This document shows positions 1-8,755 of a stretch of DNA of 64,000 nt, one piece after another; positions within the stretch are counted from its first letter, which is position 1, and each line of letters begins with the position of its first letter. The notes beneath the pieces were generated by a model. It saw only the letters and a list, made by a program, of their open reading frames with translations, did no database searches and was not told the origin of the DNA. The translations under genes were made by a program, and so were the position numbers. This DNA comes from Haloactinopolyspora alba. Its GTDB lineage: Bacteria; Actinomycetota; Actinomycetes; Jiangellales; Jiangellaceae. The stretch covers positions 62,001 through 126,000 of the forward strand of contig NZ_PYGE01000003.1 in assembly GCF_003014555.1 (NCBI RefSeq), given 5' to 3'.

Positions 1-1845
1 GTCACCGCGACCGATGCGCCCGCGCAGCTGGTGCAGCTGCGACACCCCGAACCGGTCGGCGTCGGTGATGACCATCATCGACGCCGTGGGCACGTCGATA
101 CCGACCTCGACGACGGTGGTGGCGACCAGGACCGGCGCCGTGCCCTGGACGAAGCCGGCCATCGCGGCGTCCTTGGCCTCGGGCGTGAGCCGGCCGTGCA
201 GCACCTCGACGCCGATACCCTGCAGCGGGCCGGCGCGCAGTGTCTCGGCCAGCTCGAGCACCGCGGTCGGGCGCCGCTCGCCGGAGCCGTCCGGGTCGGC
301 AGGCTCGGCGGCAGTGTGGTCAGCTTCGTCGCCGATGCGCGGGCAGACCACGTAAACACGATGCCCGGCTTCGGCCTCCTCCCGGACCCGCTGCCACGCG
401 CGGTCGAGGAAGTGCGGCTTCTCGTCGACCGGCACGACGTGCGTCGACACCTCGGCACGGCCGCCCGGGACGTCGGACAACGTGGAGATCTCGAGGTCGC
501 CGAAGACTGTCATGGCGACCGTGCGCGGGATCGGTGTCGCGGTCATGACGAGCACGTGCGGGCGGGTGCCGTCGCGGCTCTTCGCCGCCAGCGCCGAACG
601 CTGCTCGACGCCGAAACGGTGCTGCTCGTCCACGACCACCAGCCCGAGATCGAAGAACTGGACCTGTTCCTCCAGCAGTGCGTGGGTGCCGACGACGATG
701 CCCGCGTCGCCCACGCCGATGTCGAGCAACGCCTCGCGGCGGGCGGCGGCGGGCATGGACCCGGTGACCAGCGCCACCCGGGTGCCGACCTCGGAGCCGC
801 CGAGCATGCCGCGCTGGGCCAGCGGCCCCAGCATCGCGGTGAGCGACCGGTAGTGCTGCTGCGCCAGGACCTCGGTGGGCGCCAGCAACGCGGCCTGCCC
901 ACCGGAGTCGACGACGGCGGCCATGGCGCGCAGCGCGACGACCGTCTTTCCGGCGCCGACCTCGCCCTGGAGCAGACGGTGCATCGGGTGCGGGGTGTCG
1001 AGCTCCGAGGCGATCTCGTCGCCCAGCCGCCGCTGCCCCTCGGTCAGCGTGAACGGCAGCGTCGCGTCGAGAGTCTCGAGCAGGCCGCCGGGCACCGCGG
1101 CGCGGCGCATCGCCGGCAGCGCCGCCGTGGACAGCCGGCGCCGGGCGAGCTCGGTCTGCAGGACGAACGCCTCCTCGTAGCGCAGCCGGTGCTGCGCCTG
1201 CCAGGCGAGCTCGATGCGGCGCGGTCGGTGCACCGCGTGCAGCGCCTCGGCCAGCCCGGGCAGCTCACGCTGGCGCAGGATCTGGGCCGGCACCGGGTCC
1301 GGCGGGTCACCGAGCTGGTCGAGCACCAGCTGCACGCATTTCGCGATGCGCCACGACGGCAGCTTCTCGCTGGCCGGGTACACCGGGATGATCTCGTCCG
1401 CGTACTCTTCGGCGGCCTCGCGGACGTCCTGCACGTGGTCCCCGAACAGCTGGTAGTCGGGGTGCGCGAGCTGGCGCCGGCCGCGGTAGGTGCCGACCTT
1501 GCCGGCGAACAGCCCCATGCGCCCGGGAACGAGCTCGCGCTCGCGCCACGCCTGATTGAAGAAGGTGAGCGTCAGCTCGCCGGTGCCGTCGGTGACGATG
1601 GCCTCGACGATGGAGCCGCGCCGGTTGCGCATCGACCGCCTGGACACCTCTTGAACCCGGACGACGACGGTGACGTGCTCGTCCTCGCGCAGCGCGCTCA
1701 GGTCGGTGAGCTCACCGCGCTGCACGTAGCGTCGCGGGTAGTGCCGCAGCAGGTCGCCAACGGTGCGCAGGTCCAGCGCCTTCGCCAGTGCCTTGGCGGT
1801 CTTGTCGCCGAGCACCGCGCGCAGGCCCGTGTCGAAACCGGTCAT
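1..1845 (-). CDS. recG: ATP-dependent DNA helicase RecG (3' end beyond window)
   Basis: RecG is a monomeric branched-DNA helicase that remodels stalled forks and Holliday junctions. The reverse-strand reading frame from ATG at 1845 begins [20 protein letters not shown] and contains a Walker A segment EVGAGKTVVALRAMA near 930-980. At the window edge it carries the family signature TTVVEVGIDVPTASMMV followed by DRFGVSQLHQLRGRIGRG. About 615 residues are present; the C-terminal end lies outside the window. Its ATG overlaps the TGA of the upstream kinase gene by four bases (ATGA), so the two are probably translationally coupled. RecG follows a DhaL/DegV-type kinase in many actinobacteria. Identity is near certain; only the end is missing. 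Confidence 0.96.
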   Translation of the reverse strand, partial: MTGFDTGLRAVLGDKTAKALAKALDLRTVGDLLRHYPRRYVQRGELTDLSALREDEHVTVVVRVQEVSRRSMRNRRGSIVEAIVTDGTGELTLTFFNQAWRERELVPGRMGLFAGKVGTYRGRRQLAHPDYQLFGDHVQDVREAAEEYADEIIPVYPASEKLPSWRIAKCVQLVLDQLGDPPDPVPAQILRQRELPGLAEALHAVHRPRRIELAWQAQHRLRYEEAFVLQTELARRRLSTAALPAMRRAAVPGGLLETLDATLPFTLTEGQRRLGDEIASELDTPHPMHRLLQGEVGAGKTVVALRAMAAVVDSGGQAALLAPTEVLAQQHYRSLTAMLGPLAQRGMLGGSEVGTRVALVTGSMPAAARREALLDIGVGDAGIVVGTHALLEEQVQFFDLGLVVVDEQHRFGVEQRSALAAKSRDGTRPHVLVMTATPIPRTVAMTVFGDLEISTLSDVPGGRAEVSTHVVPVDEKPHFLDRAWQRVREEAEAGHRVYVVCPRIGDEADHTAAEPADPDGSGERRPTAVLELAETLRAGPLQGIGVEVLHGRLTPEAKDAAMAGFVQGTAPVLVATTVVEVGIDVPTASMMVITDADRFGVSQLHQLRGRIGRGD

Positions 1846-3473
1846 CACTCGACTCCGAGCAACAGGGGATATCGGGGCTGCCCGCCGTCGTACACCACGG
1901 TGTCGACCTCGGGGTGTGCCTTCCGGACGGCCGTCTCGACGCCGGCGGCGAGATCGTCGGCGGCGTCCGCGCCGGTGACGACCGTCACCAACTCGCCTCC
2001 GGCCGCGAGCATCCGCCGCAGCACCTCGGCGGCGACCTCGAGCAGCCCGTCTCCGACGACGGCGAAGTCGCCGTCGACGACGCCGAGGACGTCGCCCGGG
2101 CGGCAGACCCCGGCCATCGTCACGGCCTCACGGGTGGCGACGGTGACCGCGCCGTGGCGCGTGTGCCCGGCCGCGGTGGTCATCTCGACGACGTCGGCGT
2201 CGAACGGGCGCGCCGGCTCGTGCACGGCCAGTGCCGCCAGCCCCTGGACCTGCGCCACGGTGGGGATCACGGCGACGCGGCGGCCTCCCGCGCGGACGTC
2301 CGCGGCGGCGGCCTGCGCCGCGGGCAGCGCATCGCGCTCGTTGGGCAGGATCACCACGTCGCCGGCGCCTCCCCGGTCGACGGCGGTGAGCACCTCCGCC
2401 GTCGTCGGGCGGTGCCCGGCCGCGGTGGACACGACCGTGGCGCCCGCCGTGGCGAACAGCTCCGCCAGCCCGGAGCCGGCGGCGGAGGCCACGAGGACCC
2501 GACCGGCGGGTTCGCCCGACTGCCCCGGTCCGGCGGGATGCAGCGACGTCACGCTGATGCGCGACGGCGTCCCGGCCCGCACCCCCGCCTCGACCGCGGC
2601 GCCGGCGTCGTCGACGTGCACGTGGACGTGCCACTCGCCGTCACCGCCGACCATCACCAGCGAGTCGCCCGCCTCGGCCAGGCTCGCCCGCAGCACGGGG
2701 ATCCGGTCGTCCGGAGCATCGAGCAGGTACATCACCTCGAAGGCGGGCCCGGCAACCGACGCGCCGGACGACGCCGGGCACGCGCCGGCGGCGGCCGGAG
2801 CCGGCACCTGGTGCGTGCCGACGCGGCGTGGCGCCGGCAGCGCGCGACGGCCCGTCACCACCGTGTCGAACGCGTCGAGCAGAACGGTGAGCCCCCGTCC
2901 GCCGGCGTCCACCACACCGGCGGCGCGCAGCACGTCGAGCTGGTCGGGGGTGTGCTCCAGCGCGTCGCGGGCCGAGCTCGCCGCGGCCGCGGCGACGTCC
3001 GCCAGCGCGGCGCCCGGGCTCTCCGCCTGCCGGCGTGCGGCGGTTCCGGCAGCCCGCGCCACGGTCAGCATGGTCCCCTCGACCGGCTCCGCGACGGCGC
3101 GCTCGGCCTCGTCGGCGGCGCGCACGAGCCCGTCGGCCAGCGCACGGCCGTCGGCCAGGGTGACGCCGGGTGTCGAGAGGACCGCCGCCACGCCGCGCAG
3201 CATCTGCGCCAGGATGATGCCGGAGTTGCCCCGCGCCCCGCGCAGCGCCGAGCGGGAGATCGCCTCGGCGACCTGCGGCAGCGCGGCGTCGGGCTCGCAG
3301 TCCTGCACGGCCTCGGCCACCGCCTCGAGGGTGAGGTACAGGTTCGTTCCGGTGTCGCCGTCCGGCACCGGATAGACGTTCAGAGCGTCGACCTCCTCAC
3401 GCGCCAGGGCCATCGCCTCAAGGGCGGCACGGCACCACCGGCGGACGACCTCGGCGTCGGGCACCGGCTCCAC
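1845..3473 (-). CDS. DhaL/DegV-type kinase (FakA/YloV family)
   Basis: A DAK2 (DhaL-like) nucleotide-binding domain is followed by a DegV-like region, the architecture of FakA, the ATP-dependent fatty-acid kinase of Gram-positive bacteria. The phosphate-binding signature [17 protein letters not shown] lies about 30 residues from the start, followed by [16 protein letters not shown]. The family role (phosphorylating exogenous fatty acids bound to FakB) is known mainly from Firmicutes; the substrate here is inferred. The start is uncertain: GTG 3473 gives the usual family N-terminus, while GTG 3485, GTG 3464 and ATG 3542 are alternatives and the longest open frame reaches 3626. It overlaps recG by four bases and is divergent from rpmB, the same placement as in mycobacteria. 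Confidence 0.85.
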   Translation of the reverse strand: MEPVPDAEVVRRWCRAALEAMALAREEVDALNVYPVPDGDTGTNLYLTLEAVAEAVQDCEPDAALPQVAEAISRSALRGARGNSGIILAQMLRGVAAVLSTPGVTLADGRALADGLVRAADEAERAVAEPVEGTMLTVARAAGTAARRQAESPGAALADVAAAAASSARDALEHTPDQLDVLRAAGVVDAGGRGLTVLLDAFDTVVTGRRALPAPRRVGTHQVPAPAAAGACPASSGASVAGPAFEVMYLLDAPDDRIPVLRASLAEAGDSLVMVGGDGEWHVHVHVDDAGAAVEAGVRAGTPSRISVTSLHPAGPGQSGEPAGRVLVASAAGSGLAELFATAGATVVSTAAGHRPTTAEVLTAVDRGGAGDVVILPNERDALPAAQAAAADVRAGGRRVAVIPTVAQVQGLAALAVHEPARPFDADVVEMTTAAGHTRHGAVTVATREAVTMAGVCRPGDVLGVVDGDFAVVGDGLLEVAAEVLRRMLAAGGELVTVVTGADAADDLAAGVETAVRKAHPEVDTVVYDGGQPRYPLLLGVE

Positions 3474-3564
3474 CGCGGCTCGCACCCCCTCCCGTCCGCT
3501 CGACCCGGGTGTCGCGTGGAGCGTACCGCCCCCGGCCGACATCGGTGCGCCCGTACGACACGGT

Positions 3565-3594
3565 TTGGGCCGCACGCGCTCCACCCGGTATGCT
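3565..3594 (+). promoter_or_regulatory. candidate promoter of rpmB
   Basis: TTGGGC at 3565-3570 and TATGCT at 3589-3594 are separated by 18 bases, a fair match to a housekeeping sigma promoter. It would give a leader of about 75 nt before the rpmB GTG. Seen by eye only. Confidence 0.4.
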
Positions 3595-3675
3595 GGCGCG
3601 GTTGTCTGCGCCAGTGGCGCCGACACGCAGCACTGTGTCGATACGTACGTCCACTTTCACCCTAGGAGTTCTCCC

Positions 3676-3861
3676 GTGGCTGCCACCTGCGATGTCTGCG
3701 GCAAGGGCCCGGGCTTCGGCAACTCGATCTCGCACTCGCATCGCCGGACCCCGCGCCGCTGGAACCCGAACATCCAGTCCGTGCGGACGGTCGTCGGGGG
3801 CACCCCCAAGCGGCTGAACGTGTGCACGTCCTGCCTGAAGGCCGGCAAGGTCGCTCGCTGA
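3676..3861 (+). CDS. rpmB: 50S ribosomal protein L28
   Basis: A 61-residue zinc-ribbon L28 of the large ribosomal subunit. The N-terminus [20 protein letters not shown] and the C-terminal [12 protein letters not shown] supply the two CxxC pairs of the zinc-binding (C+) form. GTG at 3676 is chosen because AGGAG sits at 3664-3668 with a seven-base gap and because it gives the standard length; the open frame extends upstream without support. Actinomycetes often keep a C+ L28 here and a zinc-independent paralogue elsewhere under Zur control; only this copy is visible. It stands alone between the divergent kinase gene and the convergent thiL gene. Confidence 0.95.
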   Translation: MAATCDVCGKGPGFGNSISHSHRRTPRRWNPNIQSVRTVVGGTPKRLNVCTSCLKAGKVAR

Positions 3862-3925
3862 CCCACTGCCCACCCCGGCCACGGCGAGCGAACGCGCCTC
3901 GCTCGTGGCCGGGTTCGGTGCGCTC

Positions 3926-4906
3926 TCAGCGGAAGTGGTCGTGTCCGGCGCCCTCGGTGTACGCTGCGCCGCCGACCAGCACGCGCCCCGCTGCCCCGGC
4001 GTCGTCGCCCGCCGGCTGCTCGCCCGCATCCAGCACCACGCCGATCACGTGCCAGCGCTGCGGCAACGGCGTCTCCGGCGGGAACGTCGCCACCAGCGCG
4101 TTGTCGTCCCCACCGGTCAGCACCCAGTGCAGCGGGTCGGCTCCGAGCGCGCCGGCGACCTCGCGCAACTGATCCGGAACCTCGACCGCGGCCGGGTCGA
4201 CGTCGATCAGCACGTCCGACGCGTCGGCGATGTGACCCAGATCGGCGAGCAGGCCATCACTGACGTCACACATCGCCGACGCCCGTAACCGCGCGGCCTC
4301 GGGACCGGCGTCGTACGGCACCTGCGGACGCCGGTGCGCCTCCACCACGGCCCGGGGCGTCCGGAAGCCGCGGCTGAGCACCCGGTAGCCCGCCTCGGCC
4401 CAGCCGAGCCGCCCGCACAACGCGACGACGTCACCGGCCCGGGCGCCGCCGCGGGTCACCGGTGCGCCCCCGTCCAGATCACCGAGCGCGGTCACCGCGA
4501 CGACCACGGTGTCGGCGCGGACGACGTCACCCCCGACGACGGAGCAGCCCACCGGCTCACACTCCGCGCGCACCCCGTCCATGAACTCGACCGCCCAGGC
4601 GGCGGGCAGATCCGGTGGCACGCCCAGCCCGACGGTGACCGCCGTCGGACGCGCCCCCATCGCCGCGATGTCGGCCAGGTTCTGCGCGGCGGCCTTGTGG
4701 CCCACGTCGCCGGCCGCGGACCAGTCACGGCGGAAGTGCTGCTGCTCCAGCAGCAGGTCCGTGGTCACCACGACACGCCCGTCCGGCGCGGCCGTCACCG
4801 CCGCGTCGTCGCCGGGGCCCAGCAGCACGCCCTCCCCCGGTGACGACCGCCGCGTCATCGCCTCGATCAGCCCGAATTCGCCCAGCCCGGCGACGCTGTC
4901 CGACAT
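3926..4906 (-). CDS. thiL: thiamine-monophosphate kinase
   Basis: ThiL phosphorylates thiamine monophosphate to thiamine diphosphate, the last step of cofactor synthesis, in the cytosol. The 326-residue product has the PurM/SelD-like fold signatures: an N-terminal GEFGLIEAMTRR, the glycine/aspartate nucleotide loop LLGPGDDAAV, VVTTDLLLEQQHFRRDW, and the Mg-binding stretch NLADIAAMGARPTAV. The length is normal for the family. It starts at ATG 4906 and is divergent from the Lrp-domain gene 78 bases away, and convergent with rpmB. No thiamine riboswitch is evident in the short upstream gap. Confidence 0.93.
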   Translation of the reverse strand: MSDSVAGLGEFGLIEAMTRRSSPGEGVLLGPGDDAAVTAAPDGRVVVTTDLLLEQQHFRRDWSAAGDVGHKAAAQNLADIAAMGARPTAVTVGLGVPPDLPAAWAVEFMDGVRAECEPVGCSVVGGDVVRADTVVVAVTALGDLDGGAPVTRGGARAGDVVALCGRLGWAEAGYRVLSRGFRTPRAVVEAHRRPQVPYDAGPEAARLRASAMCDVSDGLLADLGHIADASDVLIDVDPAAVEVPDQLREVAGALGADPLHWVLTGGDDNALVATFPPETPLPQRWHVIGVVLDAGEQPAGDDAGAAGRVLVGGAAYTEGAGHDHFR

Positions 4907-4984
4907 CCCTGCTCCCTCGCCTCGTCACTGAACCGGTAGGTTGGCCGTTCGCACATCTCTACGCACGACGTGGGAGGGCAACCC

Positions 4985-5221
4985 GTGGTGGTACAGGCAT
5001 ACATCCTGATCCAGACCGAGGTCGGCAAGGCCGCCGAGGTCGCCCGCCAGATCTCGGACATCGATGGTGTCACGCTCGCCGAGGACGTCACCGGACCGTA
5101 CGACGTCATCGTCCGCGCCGAAGCCGGCAACGTCGACGACCTCGGGCAGCTGGTGGTCGCCCGGGTCCAGGCCGTCGACGGCATCACTCGAACGCTGACG
5201 TGCCCGGTCGTCCACATCTGA
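4985..5221 (+). CDS. stand-alone Lrp/AsnC ligand-binding domain protein
   Basis: A 78-residue protein equal to the RAM (C-terminal, amino-acid-binding) domain of Lrp/AsnC regulators without a helix-turn-helix. It reads VVQAYILIQTEVGKAAEVA and ends VDGITRTLTCPVVHI, the usual beta-alpha-beta-beta-alpha-beta pattern. GTG 4985 is preferred over GTG 4970 because GGGAGGG at 4972-4978 lies six bases before it. Such solo domains are common in actinobacteria beside thiL; they may bind amino acids and modulate partners, but the role is not established. It overlaps the next gene, suggesting co-translation. Confidence 0.85.
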   Translation: MVVQAYILIQTEVGKAAEVARQISDIDGVTLAEDVTGPYDVIVRAEAGNVDDLGQLVVARVQAVDGITRTLTCPVVHI

Positions 5222-5658
5222 CGGGCTCCTTCCTCGGCGTGCTGGCCCTGGCCGGCTGCGGGTTCGGCGCCGTGGAAGTGGAACCGCACGAACCCGAACC
5301 GGGCACCGCGGACGTGTGCGCCGCGCTGCTGGACGCGCTCCCCGAGACCGTCGACGACGCCGTCCGGCGTGAGGTCGATCCGCCGTCGGCCACCGCCGCC
5401 GCGTGGGGCGAGCCGCCGATCGTGCTGCGCTGCGGAGTCCCGATGCCGGCGGCCTACAGCCCGGACGCGGTGCTGCACGACGTCGACGACGTGGGCTGGC
5501 TGCCGGAATCCGGCGACGGCGGCACCTTCTTCACCTCGGCCGATCGCGAGGTCCTCGTCGAAGTGGCCATCCCGGACGACTACGCCCCGGAGGCCGACGT
5601 CCTGGTCGATCTCGCCCCGGCCATCCGCGAGACCATCCCCGAACGCGCACTCCGCTGA
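5200..5658 (+). CDS. DUF3515-type lipoprotein
   Basis: A 152-residue predicted lipoprotein. The N-terminus MPGRPHLTGSFLGVLALAGC has a short hydrophobic stretch ending in a lipobox (LAGC), so it should be exported and lipid-anchored. The mature part contains VCAALLDALPETV, CGVPMPAAY and WLPESGDGGTFFTSADREV, which resemble the DUF3515 family found beside thiL and ddl in actinobacteria. GTG at 5200 is the start that leaves a plausible signal peptide; it overlaps the preceding gene by 22 bases. The function of the family is unknown. Confidence 0.75.
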   Translation: MPGRPHLTGSFLGVLALAGCGFGAVEVEPHEPEPGTADVCAALLDALPETVDDAVRREVDPPSATAAAWGEPPIVLRCGVPMPAAYSPDAVLHDVDDVGWLPESGDGGTFFTSADREVLVEVAIPDDYAPEADVLVDLAPAIRETIPERALR

Positions 5659-5694
5659 CCCTCCCCTCGCGATCGGGCGGGTACCCTGGCGCGC

Positions 5695-6603
5695 GTGCGC
5701 TCCTTCGATCTGGCCTCGGGCGAGCTCCGCGATCGGCTCGTGGCCGCGGTCGTGCGCGGCGACAAGACCGCCACGACGAGCCTGCGTGTCTCCTACGACG
5801 TCGACGACGAACCGCTGCCGACGCCTGGCCTGTACCGCCTGCTCGACCGGCACGACGAGACCATCGGCGTGGTCGAGGTCACCGACGTCGAGATCCGCCG
5901 GCTCGGTGACGTCGACGACACGGTCGCGCACGCCGAAGGCGAGGGATATCCGGACGTCGCCGCGTGGCGGCGATCGCACGAGGAGTTCTGGCACTCGGCG
6001 GGAGACGTCGCCGCCGCCCGGACCCGCGTCGGCGGCGACCAGCTCGACGACGACGCGCTCGTCGTGGTCGAGTGGTTCCGCTGGCGACCGGAGCTGCTGG
6101 CCACCGACCGGCTGTTGCTGCGTCCGCTCGTCCCCGACGACGCGGACGCCTTCGCCGCGATGAACGCCGACCCGGCGGTCATGGAGCACTTCACGACCGG
6201 CCCGCTGGACCGCGCGGCGTCGGACGCGATGCTCGAGCGGCATCGGGAACGCTACGCCGCCGCCGGTTTCGGGCTCAGCGCGGTGCAGCGCCACGACGAC
6301 GACACCCTCCTCGGGTTCACCGGGCTGAACCGGCACCGCTGGTACCCGGACGACGTCGAGATCGGGTGGCGCCTCGTCCGGCACGCGTGGGGGCGCGGCT
6401 ACGCCACCGAGGCCGCCCGCGCCTGGATCCGCCGTGCGTTCGGCCTGCTGGAACTGCCGCGGTTGATCTCCATCACGGTGCCGGCGAACGAGCGCTCGGT
6501 CGCCGTGATGCGCCGGCTCGGATTCACGCTGCTGAAGCACGACCGGCAGGAAGACCTCGACGTCGTCGTCTACGCCCGCGATCGCACCGCAGACGCAGCG
6601 TGA
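5695..6603 (+). CDS. ASCH domain-GNAT acetyltransferase fusion
   Basis: A 302-residue protein that joins two domains. Residues 1-140 look like an ASCH domain (beta-barrel related to PUA, proposed RNA binding): FDLASGELRDRLVAAVVRGDKTATTSL, then VVEVTDVEIRRLGDVDD and an EGEGYPDVAAWRRSHEEFW segment. Residues 145-300 are a RimJ/RimL-like GNAT N-acetyltransferase: LLATDRLLLRPLVPDDADAF, IGWRLVRHAWGRGYATEAAR (acetyl-CoA loop) and VPANERSVAVMRRLGF. The start is GTG 5695. The GNAT half could be a separate gene in relatives; here there is no stop between the halves. The substrate is unknown. It ends five bases from the convergent ddl gene. Confidence 0.85.
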   Translation: MRSFDLASGELRDRLVAAVVRGDKTATTSLRVSYDVDDEPLPTPGLYRLLDRHDETIGVVEVTDVEIRRLGDVDDTVAHAEGEGYPDVAAWRRSHEEFWHSAGDVAAARTRVGGDQLDDDALVVVEWFRWRPELLATDRLLLRPLVPDDADAFAAMNADPAVMEHFTTGPLDRAASDAMLERHRERYAAAGFGLSAVQRHDDDTLLGFTGLNRHRWYPDDVEIGWRLVRHAWGRGYATEAARAWIRRAFGLLELPRLISITVPANERSVAVMRRLGFTLLKHDRQEDLDVVVYARDRTADAA

Positions 6604-6607
6604 CCGG

Positions 6608-7735
6608 TCACCGCAGGCCGGTGCGGCGCTGCAGGGCGGTGCTGATGAGACGATCCACCAGCGACGGGTAGTCGATCCCGGACTTGCCCCACAGCATCGG
6701 GAACATCGACGTCGGCGTGAACCCCGGCATCGTGTTGACCTCGTTGACCAGCAGCGAGCCGTCGTCGCGCAGGAAGAAGTCGACGCGCGCCAGGCTCTCG
6801 CACGACAGCGCGTCGAACGCCGTCACCGCCATCTCGCGGATCCGCTCGGCGGTCCCGGACGGCAGGTCGGCCGGGATGTCCAGGCCGACGTCGTCGCCCG
6901 GCAGGTACTTCGCCCGGAAGTCGTAGAAGTCGTGTGAGGTGTCGATGCGCACCTCGCCGACGACGCTGGCCTCGGGCGCCGCGCCCCCTTCGCCCTCGAG
7001 CACGCCGCACTCGACCTCGCGCCCGGCGATCGCCTCTTCGACCAGCACCCGCGGGTCGTGCTCACGCGCCGCCAGCACCGCCTCCTCGAGGTCGTCCAGC
7101 CGCTCGACCTTGGCCACGCCCATGCTGGATCCGGCCCGGGCCGGCTTGACGAACACCGGCAACCCCAGCTCCGCCGTCTCGGTGAAGACGCGGTCACGTT
7201 GAGTGTCCCAGGCCGACGAGCGCACCAGCACGTGCCGCGTCACCGGCAGGCCGGCCCCGGCCAGCAGCACCTTCATCATGTGCTTGTCCATGCCGACCGC
7301 CGAGGCCAGCACACCGGAACCCACGTAGCGGACGTCGGACAGCTCCAGCAGTCCCTGGATGGTGCCGTCCTCGCCGAACGGCCCGTGCAGCAGCGGGAAG
7401 ACGACGTCGACCTCGCCGAGCTCGCGCGGCACCTCGCCGGGCGAATGCAGGCTCAGCGCACCCTTCGCGGGCAGGACCACCGTGCCACCTTCGTCGGGCA
7501 CGTGCGGCAACGTCCCGTCGGTGATCGCGAGCTGTTCGGCGTCGCCGCTGGCCAGCACCCACCGGCCGGTCGTCGTGATGCCGACCGGCACGACCTCGTA
7601 GCGTTCCGGGTCGAGCGCCGCGAGCACGCCTCCCGCGGTGATGCAGGAGATCTCGTGCTCGGAACTTCGGCCTCCGAAGACGAGGGCGACGCGGATACGG
7701 CGGTCGGCTGGCGAAGAGTCCATCGGCGTGACCAT
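6608..7735 (-). CDS. ddl: D-alanine--D-alanine ligase
   Basis: An ATP-grasp enzyme that makes D-Ala-D-Ala for peptidoglycan stems in the cytosol. Of 375 residues, recognisable parts are VALVFGGRSSEHEISC near the start, VFPLLHGPFGEDGTIQGLLE, the ATP-grasp stretch VFVKPARAGSSMGVAKV, and RVDFFLRDDGSLLVNEVNTM with the metal ligands, followed by PGFTPTSMFPMLW. The start is ATG 7735, closely preceded by GAGGAG; ATG 7723 is an equally possible start four codons in. It lies 15 bases from gpsA, whose end precedes it, so plsC-gpsA-ddl form one minus-strand operon. The C-terminus and order agree with the mycobacterial ddl-gpsA pair. Confidence 0.95.
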   Translation of the reverse strand: MVTPMDSSPADRRIRVALVFGGRSSEHEISCITAGGVLAALDPERYEVVPVGITTTGRWVLASGDAEQLAITDGTLPHVPDEGGTVVLPAKGALSLHSPGEVPRELGEVDVVFPLLHGPFGEDGTIQGLLELSDVRYVGSGVLASAVGMDKHMMKVLLAGAGLPVTRHVLVRSSAWDTQRDRVFTETAELGLPVFVKPARAGSSMGVAKVERLDDLEEAVLAAREHDPRVLVEEAIAGREVECGVLEGEGGAAPEASVVGEVRIDTSHDFYDFRAKYLPGDDVGLDIPADLPSGTAERIREMAVTAFDALSCESLARVDFFLRDDGSLLVNEVNTMPGFTPTSMFPMLWGKSGIDYPSLVDRLISTALQRRTGLR

Positions 7736-7750
7736 ACTCCTCGGTACCCC

Positions 7751-8755
7751 TCAGTGCCCGTGCCGTTCGGGCTTGGCACTCCGAGACAGTAGCGAACCGA
7801 GCATGTCGGTCGGCGTCAGCTCGCCCCGCACCACCCGGACCACGTGCTCGACGATCGGCATCTCGACCGCGGCCCGCCCGGCCAGCTCCAGTATCGCCTC
7901 GCACGATTTCACGCCTTCGGCCACCTGCCGCGAGCTCGACGTGATCTCGTCCACGCCGAGGCCGCGCCCGAGCTGTTCACCGAACGTGCGGTTGCGCGAC
8001 AACGGCGACGAGCACGTCGCCACCAGGTCACCCAGACCGGCCAGGCCGGAGAACGTGTACGGGTCGGCGCCCAGCGACGCACCGAGGCGCGCCGTCTCGG
8101 CCAGGCCGCGAGTGATGACGCTGGCGCGGGCGTTGTCGCCGAACCCGAGCCCCGCGGCCATCCCCACCGCGAGCGCGATGACGTTCTTCACCGCACCGGC
8201 GAGCTCGGCCCCCACGACGTCGGTGTTGGTGTACGGACGGAACGTGGGCGAATGGCACGCGCTCTGGATCCGCTGGGCCAGCGACTCGTCGGCGGCGGCG
8301 ACGACGCTCGCGGCCGGCTGGCGCTCGGCGATCTCGCGTGCCAGGTTCGGCCCGGTGACGACCGCGATCCGGTCGGCGCCGACACCGGTGACGTCGTCGA
8401 CGACCTCGCTCATCCGGCTGCCGGTGCCCAGCTCGACACCTTTCATCAGGCTGACCAGGACGGCCGACGACGGCAGCACCGGCGCCCATTCGAGCAGGTT
8501 GGCGCGCAGCGACTGGGCCGGCACGGCCAGCACGACGACGTCGGCGCCGTCCGCCGCCTCCGCCGGGTCGGGGGTCGCGCGCACCGCCGCCGGCAGCTCC
8601 GTGTCCGGCAGATAGTCCACGTTGACGTGACGTTCGTTGATGGCCGTGCACAGCTCAGGGCGCCGGCCCCACATCACGACGTCGGCGCCGGCATCGGCCA
8701 GCACCAGCGCGAACGCGGTGCCCCACGACCCCGCTCCGAAGACGGCGGCGCGCAT
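7751..8755 (-). CDS. gpsA: glycerol-3-phosphate dehydrogenase [NAD(P)+]
   Basis: GpsA reduces dihydroxyacetone phosphate to sn-glycerol 3-phosphate for phospholipid synthesis. The Rossmann motif AAVFGAGSWGTAFALVLA opens the protein; VVLAVPAQSLR, VSLMKGVE, VVTGPNLAREIAE, the catalytic-lysine segment ELAGAVKNVIALAVG and GLGDLVATC follow. The length of 334 residues is normal. ATG 8755 is preferred, with a GTG directly before it as an alternative; either overlaps the plsC stop (GTGATG context), indicating coupling. Placement next to an acyltransferase fits consecutive steps of phosphatidic acid synthesis. Confidence 0.96.
   Translation of the reverse strand: MRAAVFGAGSWGTAFALVLADAGADVVMWGRRPELCTAINERHVNVDYLPDTELPAAVRATPDPAEAADGADVVVLAVPAQSLRANLLEWAPVLPSSAVLVSLMKGVELGTGSRMSEVVDDVTGVGADRIAVVTGPNLAREIAERQPAASVVAAADESLAQRIQSACHSPTFRPYTNTDVVGAELAGAVKNVIALAVGMAAGLGFGDNARASVITRGLAETARLGASLGADPYTFSGLAGLGDLVATCSSPLSRNRTFGEQLGRGLGVDEITSSSRQVAEGVKSCEAILELAGRAAVEMPIVEHVVRVVRGELTPTDMLGSLLSRSAKPERHGH

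Noticed and set aside
31-3375. 1114-residue plus-strand open frame
   Set aside because: It lies entirely antisense to recG and the DhaL/DegV kinase gene, is rich in R, G, H and A without domains, and arises because high-GC genes leave long shadow frames.
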